A stretch of DNA of 64,000 nucleotides, taken from NCBI RefSeq assembly GCF_000024065.1, contig NC_013174.1, forward strand, positions 2,046,001 to 2,110,000, given 5' to 3'. The DNA is from Jonesia denitrificans DSM 20603. GTDB lineage: Bacteria > Actinomycetota > Actinomycetes > Actinomycetales > Cellulomonadaceae. The notes below the pieces were generated by a model that was not told the DNA's origin, ran no database searches, and saw nothing but the letters and a program-made list of their open reading frames with translations. Positions 17,662 to 26,492 of this stretch are shown here, in pieces (position 1 is the stretch's first letter; the number at the start of each line of letters is the position of its first letter). The translations under genes and the position numbers were made by a program.

Positions 17662-19116
17662 GTGTCAACTCTCAGCGACCTCGTCGAACGCTACGGCTAC
17701 CTTGAACCTCACCAAGTGGAGTGGCTCCACCTCCTTGTGGGCGATTGGCAACTCATTTCCGACTTGGCGTTCGCTGACCTGGTCCTGTGGCTTCCTACAG
17801 ACGACGGCAATTTTGTTGCCCTCGCCCAGTGCCGCCCATCAACAGGGGCTACAGTCCATTATGACGATATTGTGGGCACAATGGCGCCCGACACGGTGCG
17901 TTCCCAATTAGAGAAAGCACTCGTCGAGGAGTCCATCCAACGCTCCCGCGAACCGCGCTGGTTTGGTACCTACGCAGTGCGCGAAGAAGCGGTGCCAGTG
18001 AACTGCCACGGCCACACCATTGCGGTTGTTGCCCGCCAAACAAACTTAGGTGCAGGTCGTACACCTTCACGCATGGAAATGAACTATGTGGAAGCCGCCG
18101 ACGACCTCATGACGATGATTGCGGCATCCGAATTCCCTCACCCCGATGCGGCAACTGGGTCACGGCGTGGAGCTCCGCGGGTGGGTGACGGGTTGTTGCG
18201 GCTCAATGCTGAGGGGGATGTTCTCTACGCAAGCCCTAACGCGTTATCGTGCTTTCACCGGCTCGGCGTGCTGGGGCCCCTGGTGGGGCAATCGTTGGTT
18301 GAGGTCACCGCTGACCTCATTGAACACAAAGTCCCTGTTGATGAGTCCATGCCATTGGTCATGATGGGACGCGCCCCGTGGCGAACTGACATCGAGTCTA
18401 AAGGTGTGTGTTTGTCGGTCCGCGCAGTGCCGTTGATGGAAAACCATGAGCGAATCGGTGCAGTCCTGATGTGTCGTGATGTGTCTGAGCTGCGCCGCAG
18501 AGAGCGTGAGTTAATTACCAAGGACGCCACGATTCGCGAAATTCACCACCGTGTGAAGAACAACTTGCAAACCGTGGCTGCCCTGTTGCGTCTGCAAGCT
18601 CGACGGATGACAGTTCCGGAGGCCCGTGAGGCGCTCGAGGAAGCGATGCGCCGGGTGTCGACGATCGCGCTGGTGCATGATTCGTTGTCACAGACCCTTG
18701 ATGAAGAAGTTGAGTTTGATGTCATGGTGGGGCGTGCTTTACGGCTCGCAGCCGATGTTGCTTCTGCTGGTGTGTCCGTCCGCACGATTCAGCGTGGTGA
18801 GTTCGGGCTGATTCCGGCGCAAACAGCGACCCCACTTGCGTTGGTGCTCACTGAGTTGGTGACCAACGCGGTGGAGCATGGTTTGTCTGGGCAAACTGGT
18901 GGCACAGTAGAGATCCGGGCGGAACGCACAGGGCAGCATTTGCGTGTGGACGTCCTCGACGACGGTATGGGATTAGGTGACTCAGGCTCGCCTTCGTCCG
19001 GTCTCGGTACCACCATTGTGCGAACCTTGGTCAGTAATGAGTTGCAGGGCGACATCGAGTGGGCGCCTCGTGACCTGGGTGGAACCAGAGTGACGATCAC
19101 GTGCGACTTACTGTGA
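17662..19116 (+). CDS. pdtaS: PdtaS-type cytosolic sensor histidine kinase
   Basis: A 484-residue soluble kinase with no membrane segment. The N-terminal GAF-like domain (about 1-150) and PAS-like domain (about 172-285) precede a HisKA_2 dimerisation helix (IREIHHRVKNNLQTVAALL, His295/296) and an HWE-like ATPase domain with LVLTELVTNAVEHGL and DDGMGLG. This arrangement is that of actinobacterial PdtaS, which phosphorylates the ANTAR-domain antiterminator PdtaR. No pdtaR gene is in this window, so the partner must be unlinked. The GTG start gives the standard MSTLSDL N-terminus. A bidirectional hairpin follows. Confidence 0.9.
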   Translation: MSTLSDLVERYGYLEPHQVEWLHLLVGDWQLISDLAFADLVLWLPTDDGNFVALAQCRPSTGATVHYDDIVGTMAPDTVRSQLEKALVEESIQRSREPRWFGTYAVREEAVPVNCHGHTIAVVARQTNLGAGRTPSRMEMNYVEAADDLMTMIAASEFPHPDAATGSRRGAPRVGDGLLRLNAEGDVLYASPNALSCFHRLGVLGPLVGQSLVEVTADLIEHKVPVDESMPLVMMGRAPWRTDIESKGVCLSVRAVPLMENHERIGAVLMCRDVSELRRRERELITKDATIREIHHRVKNNLQTVAALLRLQARRMTVPEAREALEEAMRRVSTIALVHDSLSQTLDEEVEFDVMVGRALRLAADVASAGVSVRTIQRGEFGLIPAQTATPLALVLTELVTNAVEHGLSGQTGGTVEIRAERTGQHLRVDVLDDGMGLGDSGSPSSGLGTTIVRTLVSNELQGDIEWAPRDLGGTRVTITCDLL

Positions 19117-19144
19117 TAGTGCCCCAGGTCCTTTGACCAATTCA

Positions 19145-19189
19145 CACCTCGACAGTGGGCACGAGTTGATCGTGCTCACTGTCGAGGTG
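19145..19189. terminator. bidirectional terminator (20-bp stem)
   Basis: Arms 19145-19164 and 19170-19189 pair over 20 bases with one wobble and a five-base loop. It lies between the convergent pdtaS and hemQ genes, seven bases from the hemQ stop. There is a short T-run (TTTATT) after it on the plus strand. Confidence 0.85.
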
Positions 19190-19195
19190 AGCAGT

Positions 19196-19921
19196 TTATT
19201 CTCCGTAGGCGGATGTGGGCTGACTGTCAGCCCAATCGTGCAGGTCGATGCGCGGCCCGGTGAAGAAGGGGACTTCTTCGCGGACGTGCATCCGTGCGTC
19301 CACTGCCCGGAGGTCGCGCATGAGGTCAACGATGCGGTCGAGTTGGGGAGCTTCAAACGCGAGGAGCCATTCGTAGTCGCCGAGCGCGAACGCGGAGACT
19401 GTGTTTGCCCGAACATCAGCGTAGTCTGCTGCGGCTTCCCCGTGTTCGCGGAGCATCCTGCTGCGCTCCGCAGGGTCGAGAATGTACCACTCGTAGGATC
19501 GCACGAATGGGTAGACACAAATGTATTGTCCTGGGGTTTCATCAGCCATGAAGGCGGGGACGTGGCCCCGGTTGAATTCTGCGGCTCGGTGGAGTCCCAC
19601 ATTGGACCAGACTGGTTCGAGGCAGCGACCAAATTCGCTTGCTCGTAGTCGTTGGTAGGCGCCTTGGACGTCTTCGATGCTCGCCCCGTGCCACCACACC
19701 ATGAGGTCAGCGTCGGCGCGCATACCTGAAATGTTGTACCACCCACGGACGGTGAGGTCTGTCTCGATTCCTACTGATGCGCCTCCGACGGCAGTGAGCG
19801 CGTCATCGATGAGTGCGCGACGTTCGGTGGCATTGTCGGGCAGGGTTGTGGCGAGTTGAAAGACCGACCACATGGTGTAGCGGACAGTGGAATTGATGGC
19901 ATCGTGATCAACTGCAGACAT
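19196..19921 (-). CDS. hemQ: coproheme decarboxylase HemQ/ChdC
   Basis: A 241-residue member of the chlorite-dismutase fold that, in actinobacteria and firmicutes, decarboxylates coproheme III to haem b using hydrogen peroxide. Typical motifs are [22 protein letters not shown] (Tyr/Arg-rich binding face), [20 protein letters not shown] and [14 protein letters not shown] with the catalytic Tyr in the last motif by homology. It follows the ferrochelatase gene by 61 nt, forming the last two steps of the coproporphyrin-dependent pathway. It is cytoplasmic. Confidence 0.93.
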   Translation of the reverse strand: MSAVDHDAINSTVRYTMWSVFQLATTLPDNATERRALIDDALTAVGGASVGIETDLTVRGWYNISGMRADADLMVWWHGASIEDVQGAYQRLRASEFGRCLEPVWSNVGLHRAAEFNRGHVPAFMADETPGQYICVYPFVRSYEWYILDPAERSRMLREHGEAAADYADVRANTVSAFALGDYEWLLAFEAPQLDRIVDLMRDLRAVDARMHVREEVPFFTGPRIDLHDWADSQPTSAYGE

Positions 19922-19982
19922 CGTGCTCTCTTCTTGGTGGTTGTTGGCTCCATATGGAACTGGCAGGCGGTACTACTAGGTG

Positions 19983-21134
19983 CTAGCGGCAGCGTGGTGC
20001 GTCTTCTCCGGCGACTGCTGGGGTCCCGCTGGGGTTGTCGTGAACCTGCAGGCAGCCAGCTGCGGGGCACGGGGAGGGGAAAGCAGGTACGTCGGTTGTG
20101 GTGACTTCGGTGATGTGTTCCCCGCGCGCGAGGGCTGCGCGTTCTTCGATGAGGTCAACCAGACCGGAAACGAAGGCAGGGTGGGTACCTGCGGTTGCGG
20201 CGCGGGTCGCAGCGATTCCGAGGCGTTCGCAGGTGGCGAGCGCTTCAGTGTCGAGATCGTAGATGACTTCCATGTGGTCGGAGATGAATCCGATGGGCGC
20301 GATAACAACGGATGTGACACCTTGGTCGGCGAGCGTTTCGAGGTGGTCGTTGATATCAGGTTCGAGCCAGGGTTGATGCGGTGGGCCAGAACGAGAGCAG
20401 TAGGCGAGGCTCCAGGGAGCGTCGGGCGTTCGTGCTGCTGTCATCCCGTGGTGCGCCTCGGCGGTGAGGCGTGAGTTGATTTCGCGGGCGACGGCGAGGT
20501 GTTGCGCGCTGTAGCTGGCGCTGTGGTGGGCTCCTGAAGCACGTTCCATCGCGTCAGGAATGGAGTGGGTGACATAGACGATGTGCGTGTTGGGATCGTG
20601 GTTCGCCAATGCGTGGGCAACCGCGTCGGTGTTGGCTGTGATAAACCCTGGGTGGTTGAAGTACACCCGAACTTTGTCAAAGACGGTGGCGTCCTCGGTG
20701 AGGTTCCCGTTGTCGTCGATGTCGCCGCGGCGTTGTTGAACAACGGCCATGTCTTCGCGGTATTGGCGGCAGCCGGAGTAAGACGCGTAAGCGGAAGTGA
20801 TGAGCATGGCTGCTCGGCGGGCTCCGTGTTCCGCAAGCTCTGTCAGTGCGTCGTTGGTGTAGGGCTCCCAGTTGCGGTTACCCCAGACGATGGGGATGGT
20901 ATGGCCGCGTGCTGCGAGTTCTTTCTCGAGCGCGGTTTTCAGGGCGATGTTTTGCTCATTGATGGGGCTTTTGCCACCAAAACCGTAATAGTGTTGTCCC
21001 ACTTCCGCGAGACGCTCGTCGGGGATTCCTTTGCCTTGTGTGACATTGCGCAGGAAAGGAACGACGTCTTCAGGGTGGTTGGGGCCACCAAAGGAGTACA
21101 ACAGGACGGCATCATATGGGGAGAGGCTTCGCAC
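19983..21134 (-). CDS. hemH: coproporphyrin III ferrochelatase
   Basis: A 383-residue ferrochelatase (also called CpfC) that inserts Fe2+ into coproporphyrin III. The N-terminal YDAVLLYSFGGPNHPEDVVPFL motif is diagnostic; the iron-site His is in SAYASYSGCRQYREDM or the later VTHSIPDAMERAS segment by family. A Cys-rich C-terminus (PCPAAGCLQV) may bind an Fe-S cluster, as in other actinobacterial enzymes. The GTG start at 21134 has AGGAGA directly against it with no spacer, which is odd; leaderless initiation or another start remains possible. It is first in an operon with hemQ. Confidence 0.93.
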   Translation of the reverse strand: MRSLSPYDAVLLYSFGGPNHPEDVVPFLRNVTQGKGIPDERLAEVGQHYYGFGGKSPINEQNIALKTALEKELAARGHTIPIVWGNRNWEPYTNDALTELAEHGARRAAMLITSAYASYSGCRQYREDMAVVQQRRGDIDDNGNLTEDATVFDKVRVYFNHPGFITANTDAVAHALANHDPNTHIVYVTHSIPDAMERASGAHHSASYSAQHLAVAREINSRLTAEAHHGMTAARTPDAPWSLAYCSRSGPPHQPWLEPDINDHLETLADQGVTSVVIAPIGFISDHMEVIYDLDTEALATCERLGIAATRAATAGTHPAFVSGLVDLIEERAALARGEHITEVTTTDVPAFPSPCPAAGCLQVHDNPSGTPAVAGEDAPRCR

Positions 21135-21271
21135 TCTCCTATGGTGTCACTCTTATCGCGATCACGGCGGCGATAATTGGGACTTCTCACCCAAAGGTTG
21201 TGTGATTTTGTTACGGCAGACCGTCAGAATGTCAGTATGCGTCGACCGATGCCCCTGCTAGAGCATCGCCA

Positions 21272-22051
21272 TTATCGTCCGAGTCGGCGTTCCCGGGTGG
21301 AGAAGGCGCGCAGCGCTCGCAGGTAGTCAACGCGCCGGAAATCGGGCCAGAAGGCTTCACAGAAGTAGAATTCTGAGTGCGCGGATTGCCACAGGAGGAA
21401 TCCGCCGAGGCGTTGTTCACCGGAGGTACGAATGACAAGTTCAGGGTCAGGCTGCCCTTTGGTGTAGAGGTGGTTGGCGATGTCGTCAACGCACATCCGG
21501 CTCATCGCATCTGCCAGACTGAGGCCTTGTTCGTCGTAGGTGTGCAGAAGTGATTTCACGGCGTCAGCTATTTCGTGGCGACCACCGTATCCAATGGCCA
21601 CATTGACGTGAAGTCCGTCGATGTGTCGAGTGGATTCTTCATAACGACGCAGGTCGCGCGCAAGATCGTCGGGCAGAAGGTCAAGCTTCCCAACGACCCG
21701 CAGGCGCCATCGGCCTTCGTTGGCTAGCTCACGTACCGCATCGGAAATGATAGAAAGCAGTGCGTGCAGTTCCTCGGCTGGGCGGTGCAGGTTATCGGTG
21801 GATAGCATCCACAGGGTCACCACCTCGACGCCAAGCTCTTCGCTCCAGGTGAGAAAATCGGCGATTTTGTCTGCGCCGCGCCGGTGCCCGGTGGCGGCGG
21901 GTTCACCAAAGGACTTTGCCCAGCGGCGGTTACCATCGAGAATGACACCGACATGGCGAGGAATGGTCTGCGGGGGCAGCCGTCTGGCTATACGCTCTTC
22001 GTACAGCGAGTAGAGGAATTGCTCGAGCTTCACGTCGACGGTGCCTTTCAT
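21272..22051 (-). CDS. short-chain cis-prenyltransferase (UppS family)
   Basis: A 259-residue polyprenyl diphosphate synthase. It contains the phosphate-binding HVGVILDGNRRWA motif (about residues 27-39), the WMLSTDNLHRP segment, and the C-terminal RTSGEQRLGGFLLWQ block. Its placement divergent from a haemolysin III gene matches the mycobacterial pair Rv1085c/Rv1086, in which the enzyme makes Z,E-farnesyl diphosphate, rather than the long-chain UppS of recO clusters. Chain length cannot be read from sequence alone. The promoter region shared with the divergent gene holds two palindromes. Confidence 0.88.
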   Translation of the reverse strand: MKGTVDVKLEQFLYSLYEERIARRLPPQTIPRHVGVILDGNRRWAKSFGEPAATGHRRGADKIADFLTWSEELGVEVVTLWMLSTDNLHRPAEELHALLSIISDAVRELANEGRWRLRVVGKLDLLPDDLARDLRRYEESTRHIDGLHVNVAIGYGGRHEIADAVKSLLHTYDEQGLSLADAMSRMCVDDIANHLYTKGQPDPELVIRTSGEQRLGGFLLWQSAHSEFYFCEAFWPDFRRVDYLRALRAFSTRERRLGR

Positions 22052-22156
22052 CGGACTTGGGGCGAGCGCCCTTACCAGAGTAAAGGAGTGTGTCCACTTA
22101 CTGTGACGTTCGCGGGAATACCCCGGAAATTGTTATCGGAATCTTCACACGATGAC

Positions 22157-22192
22157 AACCTACGCCGGCGTAGGTTACGCTACCGTAGGTAA
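22157..22192. promoter_or_regulatory. tandem palindromic operator between divergent genes
   Basis: A perfect 20-bp palindrome at 22157-22176 (AACCTACGCCGGCGTAGGTT) is followed by TTACGCTACCGTAGGTAA (22175-22192), which has the half-sites CTAC and GTAG around one base. Both share the CTAC/GTAG element, as expected for a TetR-type dimer binding twice. It touches the start region of the haemolysin III gene. The regulator is not in the window. Confidence 0.6.
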
Positions 22193-22194
22193 GG

Positions 22195-23019
22195 ATGAGT
22201 GACACCAACATGACGAATAACAACACCAACCACGACGACCCGCCCCACGGAGACCCCATGGCTGACACCCCACCTCCCGCCCGGCGGCAACCCTTTGACG
22301 CCAGCCACCACGCACAAGAAGCAGCCCGCCAAGCGAGTCTCGCCGCCGAAAAAGCCGCCGACCAGGTCAGTCACGCACTCAACGCCATGAAGCCCAAGCT
22401 TCGTGGCTGGATCCACGCAGGAACTTTTCCCCTCGCACTTGCTGCAGGGATCCTCCTCATCGTCTTGGCCCCCGCTACTGCCCCCAAAGTTGCCGCAACA
22501 GTCTTCGCAGTCTCATCCTGGCTCCTGTTTGGCACATCAGCCGTCTACCACCGCGGTAACTGGAGCCCAGCTGTCCTTGCTGCACTAAGGCGGTGGGACC
22601 ACTCCAACATCTTCCTCATCATCGCGGGAACCTACACCCCACTAGCAGTCATCCTCCTCCCCCAAAGCACCGCCACAATCCTCCTCATTGTCGTCTGGAG
22701 TGGGGCACTGCTTGGACTGGCTGCACGGATCATCTGGTTAGGCGCGCCCCGTTGGGTGTACGTTCCCATCTACATTGCCCTGGGGTGGGTCGCCCTGTGG
22801 TTCCTCCCCAACTTCTGGACCAGTGGTGGCCCCGCTGTTGTCTGGCTCGTCGCAGGCGGCGGACTCGCCTACACCCTCGGGGCCTTGGTTTACGGCCTCA
22901 AACGCCCCAACCCCAGCCCACTCTGGTTTGGGTTCCACGAAATATTCCACGTCTTCACCGTGATCGGGTTCTTCTGCCACTACGTGGCTGTCCTCATCGC
23001 AGTCCTCGCGCTGCGCTAA
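22195..23019 (+). CDS. haemolysin III / PAQR family membrane protein
   Basis: A 274-residue seven-helix membrane protein of the HlyIII/PAQR superfamily, linked in bacteria to membrane-lipid homeostasis and possibly hydrolase activity. The family histidines and Ser are seen in SSWLLFGTSAVYHRGNW, with the final HEIFHVFTVIGFFCHYVAV helix carrying the metal-site HxxxH-type residues. The N-terminal 75 residues are hydrophilic. The ATG at 22195 abuts an operator; the in-frame ATG at 22258 has a good GGAG site and may be the true start. It ends three bases from the stop of the convergent hydrolase gene. Confidence 0.9.
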   Translation: MSDTNMTNNNTNHDDPPHGDPMADTPPPARRQPFDASHHAQEAARQASLAAEKAADQVSHALNAMKPKLRGWIHAGTFPLALAAGILLIVLAPATAPKVAATVFAVSSWLLFGTSAVYHRGNWSPAVLAALRRWDHSNIFLIIAGTYTPLAVILLPQSTATILLIVVWSGALLGLAARIIWLGAPRWVYVPIYIALGWVALWFLPNFWTSGGPAVVWLVAGGGLAYTLGALVYGLKRPNPSPLWFGFHEIFHVFTVIGFFCHYVAVLIAVLALR

Positions 23020-23022
23020 GGC

Positions 23023-23805
23023 TCAATACACCCGGTTACTTAACGACGGGTTCCGTTCCCGCGCATCGGCAATCAGTGTGCGTGTCACTTCCACTGACAC
23101 CACATGACGTCCATGCGCGGCACCAACAGCAGTGGTGCCATCAGGAAAAACAATGCGCGTATCCCCACACACGCCACGACCATCCAGTGCCGCACCGACC
23201 ATCACTACCGTGTTCTCGATCGCACGAGCAGCCAGCAGCGTCCGCCAATGATGCAGTTTGTTTGGCCCAGCAACCCACGCAGCCGGGTTCACGACAATGT
23301 CAGCGCCCGCATCGATACGCCGCCGGGTCAGCTCAGGAAAGCGCAGGTCATAACACGTTTGCAACCCCACGGAGAACTCCCCCACCGAAAAAACGCCCTC
23401 TTGCGCTACATCCCCCTGCTCCAGGTGGTCCGACTCTCGATACCCAAACGCATCGTACAGGTGCACTTTGTCGTAGGTGGCCTGTACCGCACCCTCAGCA
23501 ACCACCACCAGCGTGTTCACCGGATGCCGATGCGCCGGCCGAGTGAGCCCTGCCACCACAGTCACGGACGCATCAGCAGTCCACCGCGCTAGCAACTGCA
23601 CAAACGGGCCATCAAGTGGTTCCGCCGCGTGAGCAGGCACCCCGCGCGGGTCGTAATAGTGGGAGTACTCCGGCAACACCAGCAGGTCAACCCCTTGGTC
23701 GCGTGCATCATCAAGACACTCCCGCACTTGAGCACGCATCACCTCGTGGTCCGCAGCAGCCATAAGCTGCCCCGCGCCAACCCTGAGCCCCACAGTCGAC
23801 GTCAC
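23023..23805 (-). CDS. carbon-nitrogen hydrolase (nitrilase superfamily)
   Basis: A 260-residue amidase/nitrilase-fold enzyme. The catalytic triad is Glu46 (LPEYSHYY), Lys113 (YDKVHLYD) and Cys151 (GLQTCYDLRFPE). The wording of these motifs is closest to the NIT1/NIT2-like and omega-amidase branch, which acts on deaminated glutathione or related metabolites; in a mycothiol-using organism the physiological amide is unknown. It overlaps the preceding small membrane-protein gene by four bases and lies in a unit with mca, so a thiol-repair role is conceivable but unproven. Confidence 0.9.
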   Translation of the reverse strand: MTSTVGLRVGAGQLMAAADHEVMRAQVRECLDDARDQGVDLLVLPEYSHYYDPRGVPAHAAEPLDGPFVQLLARWTADASVTVVAGLTRPAHRHPVNTLVVVAEGAVQATYDKVHLYDAFGYRESDHLEQGDVAQEGVFSVGEFSVGLQTCYDLRFPELTRRRIDAGADIVVNPAAWVAGPNKLHHWRTLLAARAIENTVVMVGAALDGRGVCGDTRIVFPDGTTAVGAAHGRHVVSVEVTRTLIADARERNPSLSNRVY

Positions 23806-24176
23806 GGCGTCGCAGACGTGTCATCACCTGACTGAGAAGGCGGTGAGGTTCGCTTCCCTCGCGTCGGCGCTGGACCATCAAACACCGCAGTCACCTTTGT
23901 CTCATGACCAGAAGAGTGAGTTACCCGGCGGATCTGACGGGACAACAACAGAAACAACCCAGTCACCGCCACAGCCACCGCAAAAATCGCAAGGAACCCC
24001 ACCAACCCAGGTGACACATCGGTTTCCTTCAGTCCAGGACGCAGCACCTCCGGTCCTGTGGACGCACCAGGTACCGGTTCCACCGTCTCAGCAGTGGACT
24101 CCGGCGCGCTAGCCTGCCCCTCCGAAACGATCACAGCACTAGGAACATCGCCCTGCCACGAAAGCACAATCGCCAT
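23802..24176 (-). CDS. small single-pass membrane protein of unknown function
   Basis: A 124-residue protein with a Ser/Pro/Glu-rich N-terminal part, one membrane helix (about residues 57-79, GLVGFLAIFAVAVAVTGLFL) and a basic, Ser/Pro-rich cytoplasmic tail. No known domain is recognised. It is placed 11 bases after mca and overlaps the nitrilase-family gene by four bases. A small membrane protein directly after mca is common in actinobacteria, in my recollection, but its role is not known. Confidence 0.75.
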   Translation of the reverse strand: MAIVLSWQGDVPSAVIVSEGQASAPESTAETVEPVPGASTGPEVLRPGLKETDVSPGLVGFLAIFAVAVAVTGLFLLLSRQIRRVTHSSGHETKVTAVFDGPAPTRGKRTSPPSQSGDDTSATP

Positions 24177-24187
24177 GACAAGTCCTC

Positions 24188-25063
24188 TCAGTCGTTGCGG
24201 ATACCTGCGAAGAGATCATCTTCGGGCACGGACGTTGGTACATGGGACACAGCCAGCTCATACTCCTCCACCGGCCACACCTGACGTTCCACCTCACGTG
24301 GAACCGCAAAGAAAAAGCCCTGCGGGTCAATCTGGGTAGCATGCGCACGTAACGCCGCGTCACGGTGGTCAAAAAAATCAGCGCACTCCACCCGGGTTGT
24401 GGCCTGACGCTCGGGAATCTCACGCGCTTCACGCGACTCTACCCAGCCACCATACGGCGACTCAAGCCCTGCATCGATCATCGCCCGGTGCAAAGTGGAC
24501 ACCCTATTCATCGAAAAATCGTGGTTGTAATACAACTTCAACGGCTGCCACGGCTCACCAGTTCCCACAAATGCGTCTGCATCTCCGGCCGCGTGAAATG
24601 CCGCCCATGACACCTCATGGCAGCGGATGTGGTCTGGGTGCGGATACCCACCTGACGGGTCATACGTAGTCACCACATGCGGACGAAACTCCCGCATCAC
24701 CTCGACTAGCGCCCGCGTTGGCACATCCAACGGTTCCAAGGCAAAACAGCCCGGTGGCAACGGCGGCAACGGGTCCCCCTCAGGCAACCCTGAGTCGATA
24801 AACCCCAACCACCGGTGCGACACACCTAACGCCTGAGCAGCGTGACGCATCTCTACCTGACGAATCGCGTTCATCTGTTCAGGTTCCGCCACGACTTCGC
24901 CATAATGGGGGTTGAGGATACTACCCCGTTCACCACCCGTACACGTCACGACAAGAACCTCAACACCCTGTGCAGCATAACGGGCCGTTGTTGCGGCGCC
25001 TTTACTCGATTCATCATCGGGATGAGCGTGGACAGCCATCAGACGCAGTGGCGACGTGGACAC
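24188..25063 (-). CDS. mca: mycothiol S-conjugate amidase Mca
   Basis: A 291-residue zinc-dependent LmbE-family amidase. It cleaves mycothiol conjugates of toxins to a mercapturic acid, which is exported, and GlcN-Ins, which is reused. The metal motif is HAHPDDESSKG (residues 12-22), with a second zinc region GGYPHPDH (about 138-145). The GTG at 25063 is well supported by AGGAGG six bases upstream and by the standard LRLMAVHAHPDD N-terminus. Sequence features separate it from MshB only partly; the SSKGAATTARYAAQG continuation and length are those of Mca. It is divergent from the DUF4307 gene. Confidence 0.93.
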   Translation of the reverse strand: MSTSPLRLMAVHAHPDDESSKGAATTARYAAQGVEVLVVTCTGGERGSILNPHYGEVVAEPEQMNAIRQVEMRHAAQALGVSHRWLGFIDSGLPEGDPLPPLPPGCFALEPLDVPTRALVEVMREFRPHVVTTYDPSGGYPHPDHIRCHEVSWAAFHAAGDADAFVGTGEPWQPLKLYYNHDFSMNRVSTLHRAMIDAGLESPYGGWVESREAREIPERQATTRVECADFFDHRDAALRAHATQIDPQGFFFAVPREVERQVWPVEEYELAVSHVPTSVPEDDLFAGIRND

Positions 25064-25203
25064 AGTTTTCCTCCTATCGTGGATGGCAACACATACCGCC
25101 ACCCATGATCGACAATAATAGATAGAACACTGGGATGCGGTGAGCGGATTCCACGATGCCGGCCCGCACGGCGTCATCTGCGTCACGTAAAGTGAGGGGA
25201 ACA

Positions 25204-25671
25204 GTGAGTACTGAGGACTTCGAGGTCTACGAACTCGATGAGGAAGACCCTGTTCTTGCTCCCACGTCCCCTGCAGGACCATCTGGCTCACTCACCCCAC
25301 GCGGCCGGGCGTTCGCTATCGCACTAGGCGTGGCCGCGCTTCTCGTTGCTATTGGTGTGGCAGCCTGGTATGCCTGGGGTGCCCCCACCATTCGTGGGAA
25401 AGAAGTGGGCTTCTCCGTCACCAGTTCTGAGTCCATCACCATCACCTTCGATGTGGCGAAACCTCAAGACGTCACCGTCTTGTGTGTCCTGGACGCACTC
25501 AACGAGTCCTACGCACAAGTAGGGACAAAGAATGTGCTCATCGGTCCAGCTGAGGTGTTTGAGCAACGATTCAGCACCGACATCCGCACCACCGAAACAG
25601 CTGTGACAGCAGTGGTCACATCCTGCAGCGCCGTCGACCCGAACTCAACCGACCTGCCCGCGTCAGACTGA
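25204..25671 (+). CDS. DUF4307 family membrane-anchored protein
   Basis: A 155-residue protein with an acidic N-terminal tail, one membrane helix (about residues 35-57) and an extracytoplasmic domain containing VGFSVTSSESITITFDVAKP and two Cys (VTVLCVLDAL, VVTSCSAV) that may form a disulfide. This is the actinobacterial DUF4307 family, commonly found between mca and greA as here. The GTG at 25204 follows AGGGGA and gives the expected short acidic tail. No function is assigned. Confidence 0.85.
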   Translation: MSTEDFEVYELDEEDPVLAPTSPAGPSGSLTPRGRAFAIALGVAALLVAIGVAAWYAWGAPTIRGKEVGFSVTSSESITITFDVAKPQDVTVLCVLDALNESYAQVGTKNVLIGPAEVFEQRFSTDIRTTETAVTAVVTSCSAVDPNSTDLPASD

Positions 25672-25703
25672 TACCCCCCACTTCTCCCGCACATCGCGAG
25701 TCT

Positions 25704-25712
25704 TGCTATAAT
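25704..25712 (+). promoter_or_regulatory. extended -10 promoter of greA
   Basis: TTGCTATAAT contains a perfect TATAAT (25707-25712) preceded by TG one base upstream, the extended -10 signature. No good -35 hexamer is present, as allowed for this class. It would give a leader of about 200 nt ahead of greA; no riboswitch fold was recognised in that leader. Confidence 0.75.
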
Positions 25713-25922
25713 GGGTTATTCAGTACACGCATCTCTGCGTGGACATGACCTTGAGATGCCCACGAGCGCAGCCTCGCGATGTGTATCCGTCCGATTTTGT
25801 CGGCACGCGACCACTCGGCAGCGCACGGGGGCACATTCTTTTTGTGTCAATTACTGAAAGCCGTACCACTGACCAGTATTTTCATGGGCGCGTGTGCGCC
25901 CCCATGACGGAAGGAGCGACCT

Positions 25923-26405
25923 GTGACTGAGGCCAACGTCACCTGGCTCACCCAGGAGGCTTATGACCGCCTTCGCGCTGAGCTCGACCACCTGAGCGGG
26001 CCCGCTCGCCAGGAGATCACCAACCGCATTGCCCAAGCCCGCGATGAAGGTGATCTGAAGGAAAATGGTGGCTACCACGCCGCCCGCGAAGAGCAGGGCA
26101 AAAACGAAGCCCGAATCCACGAACTTGAGGAAAAACTCCGCAACATCCGGATCGGCACGCCACCCGATGACGGTGTGGTTGAACCTGGAATGATCGTTGT
26201 TGCTGACGTTGCTGGCGACGAAATGACCTTCTTGCTAGGGTCGCGCGAAATTGCCGACACCACTGACCTTGACGTCTACTCAGAGCAGTCTCCGCTCGGG
26301 AGCGCAATCAATGGGCGCAAAGTCGGCGAATCGACCGCCTACACTGCCCCCAACGGTCGTGACATTGAGGTTGTCATTAAAAGCGCAAAGCCCTACCAGG
26401 GGTAA
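25923..26405 (+). CDS. greA: transcription elongation factor GreA
   Basis: A 160-residue GreA. The N-terminal coiled coil (about 1-75) carries the acidic tip that rescues backtracked RNA polymerase by stimulating transcript cleavage (ARDEGDLKENGGYHAAREEQG), and the C-terminal FKBP-like domain follows (VGESTAYTAPNGRDIEVVI). The GTG start is supported by AAGGAGCGACCT. It is preceded by a strong extended -10 promoter and closed by a hairpin, so it is probably monocistronic. Confidence 0.96.
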   Translation: MTEANVTWLTQEAYDRLRAELDHLSGPARQEITNRIAQARDEGDLKENGGYHAAREEQGKNEARIHELEEKLRNIRIGTPPDDGVVEPGMIVVADVAGDEMTFLLGSREIADTTDLDVYSEQSPLGSAINGRKVGESTAYTAPNGRDIEVVIKSAKPYQG

Positions 26406-26422
26406 GCACCCCGCACACAGTG

Positions 26423-26456
26423 AAGGCCGTGACACCCCACCGGGTGCCACGGCCTT
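26423..26456 (+). terminator. greA terminator
   Basis: A 15-bp stem (26423-26437 with 26442-26456, one wobble) with a four-base loop, followed by TTTGTCGT. It begins 18 bases after the greA stop. It faces the convergent ilvA end and could serve both directions. Confidence 0.85.
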
Positions 26457-26492
26457 TGTCGTATTCACAACCAACGCCTACCCTGACCCATG

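Noticed and set aside
22593-23546. 317-residue plus-strand frame overlapping the haemolysin III and nitrilase-family genes
   Set aside because: Product is Pro/His/Arg-rich without recognisable domains, and it overlaps two real genes in other frames.
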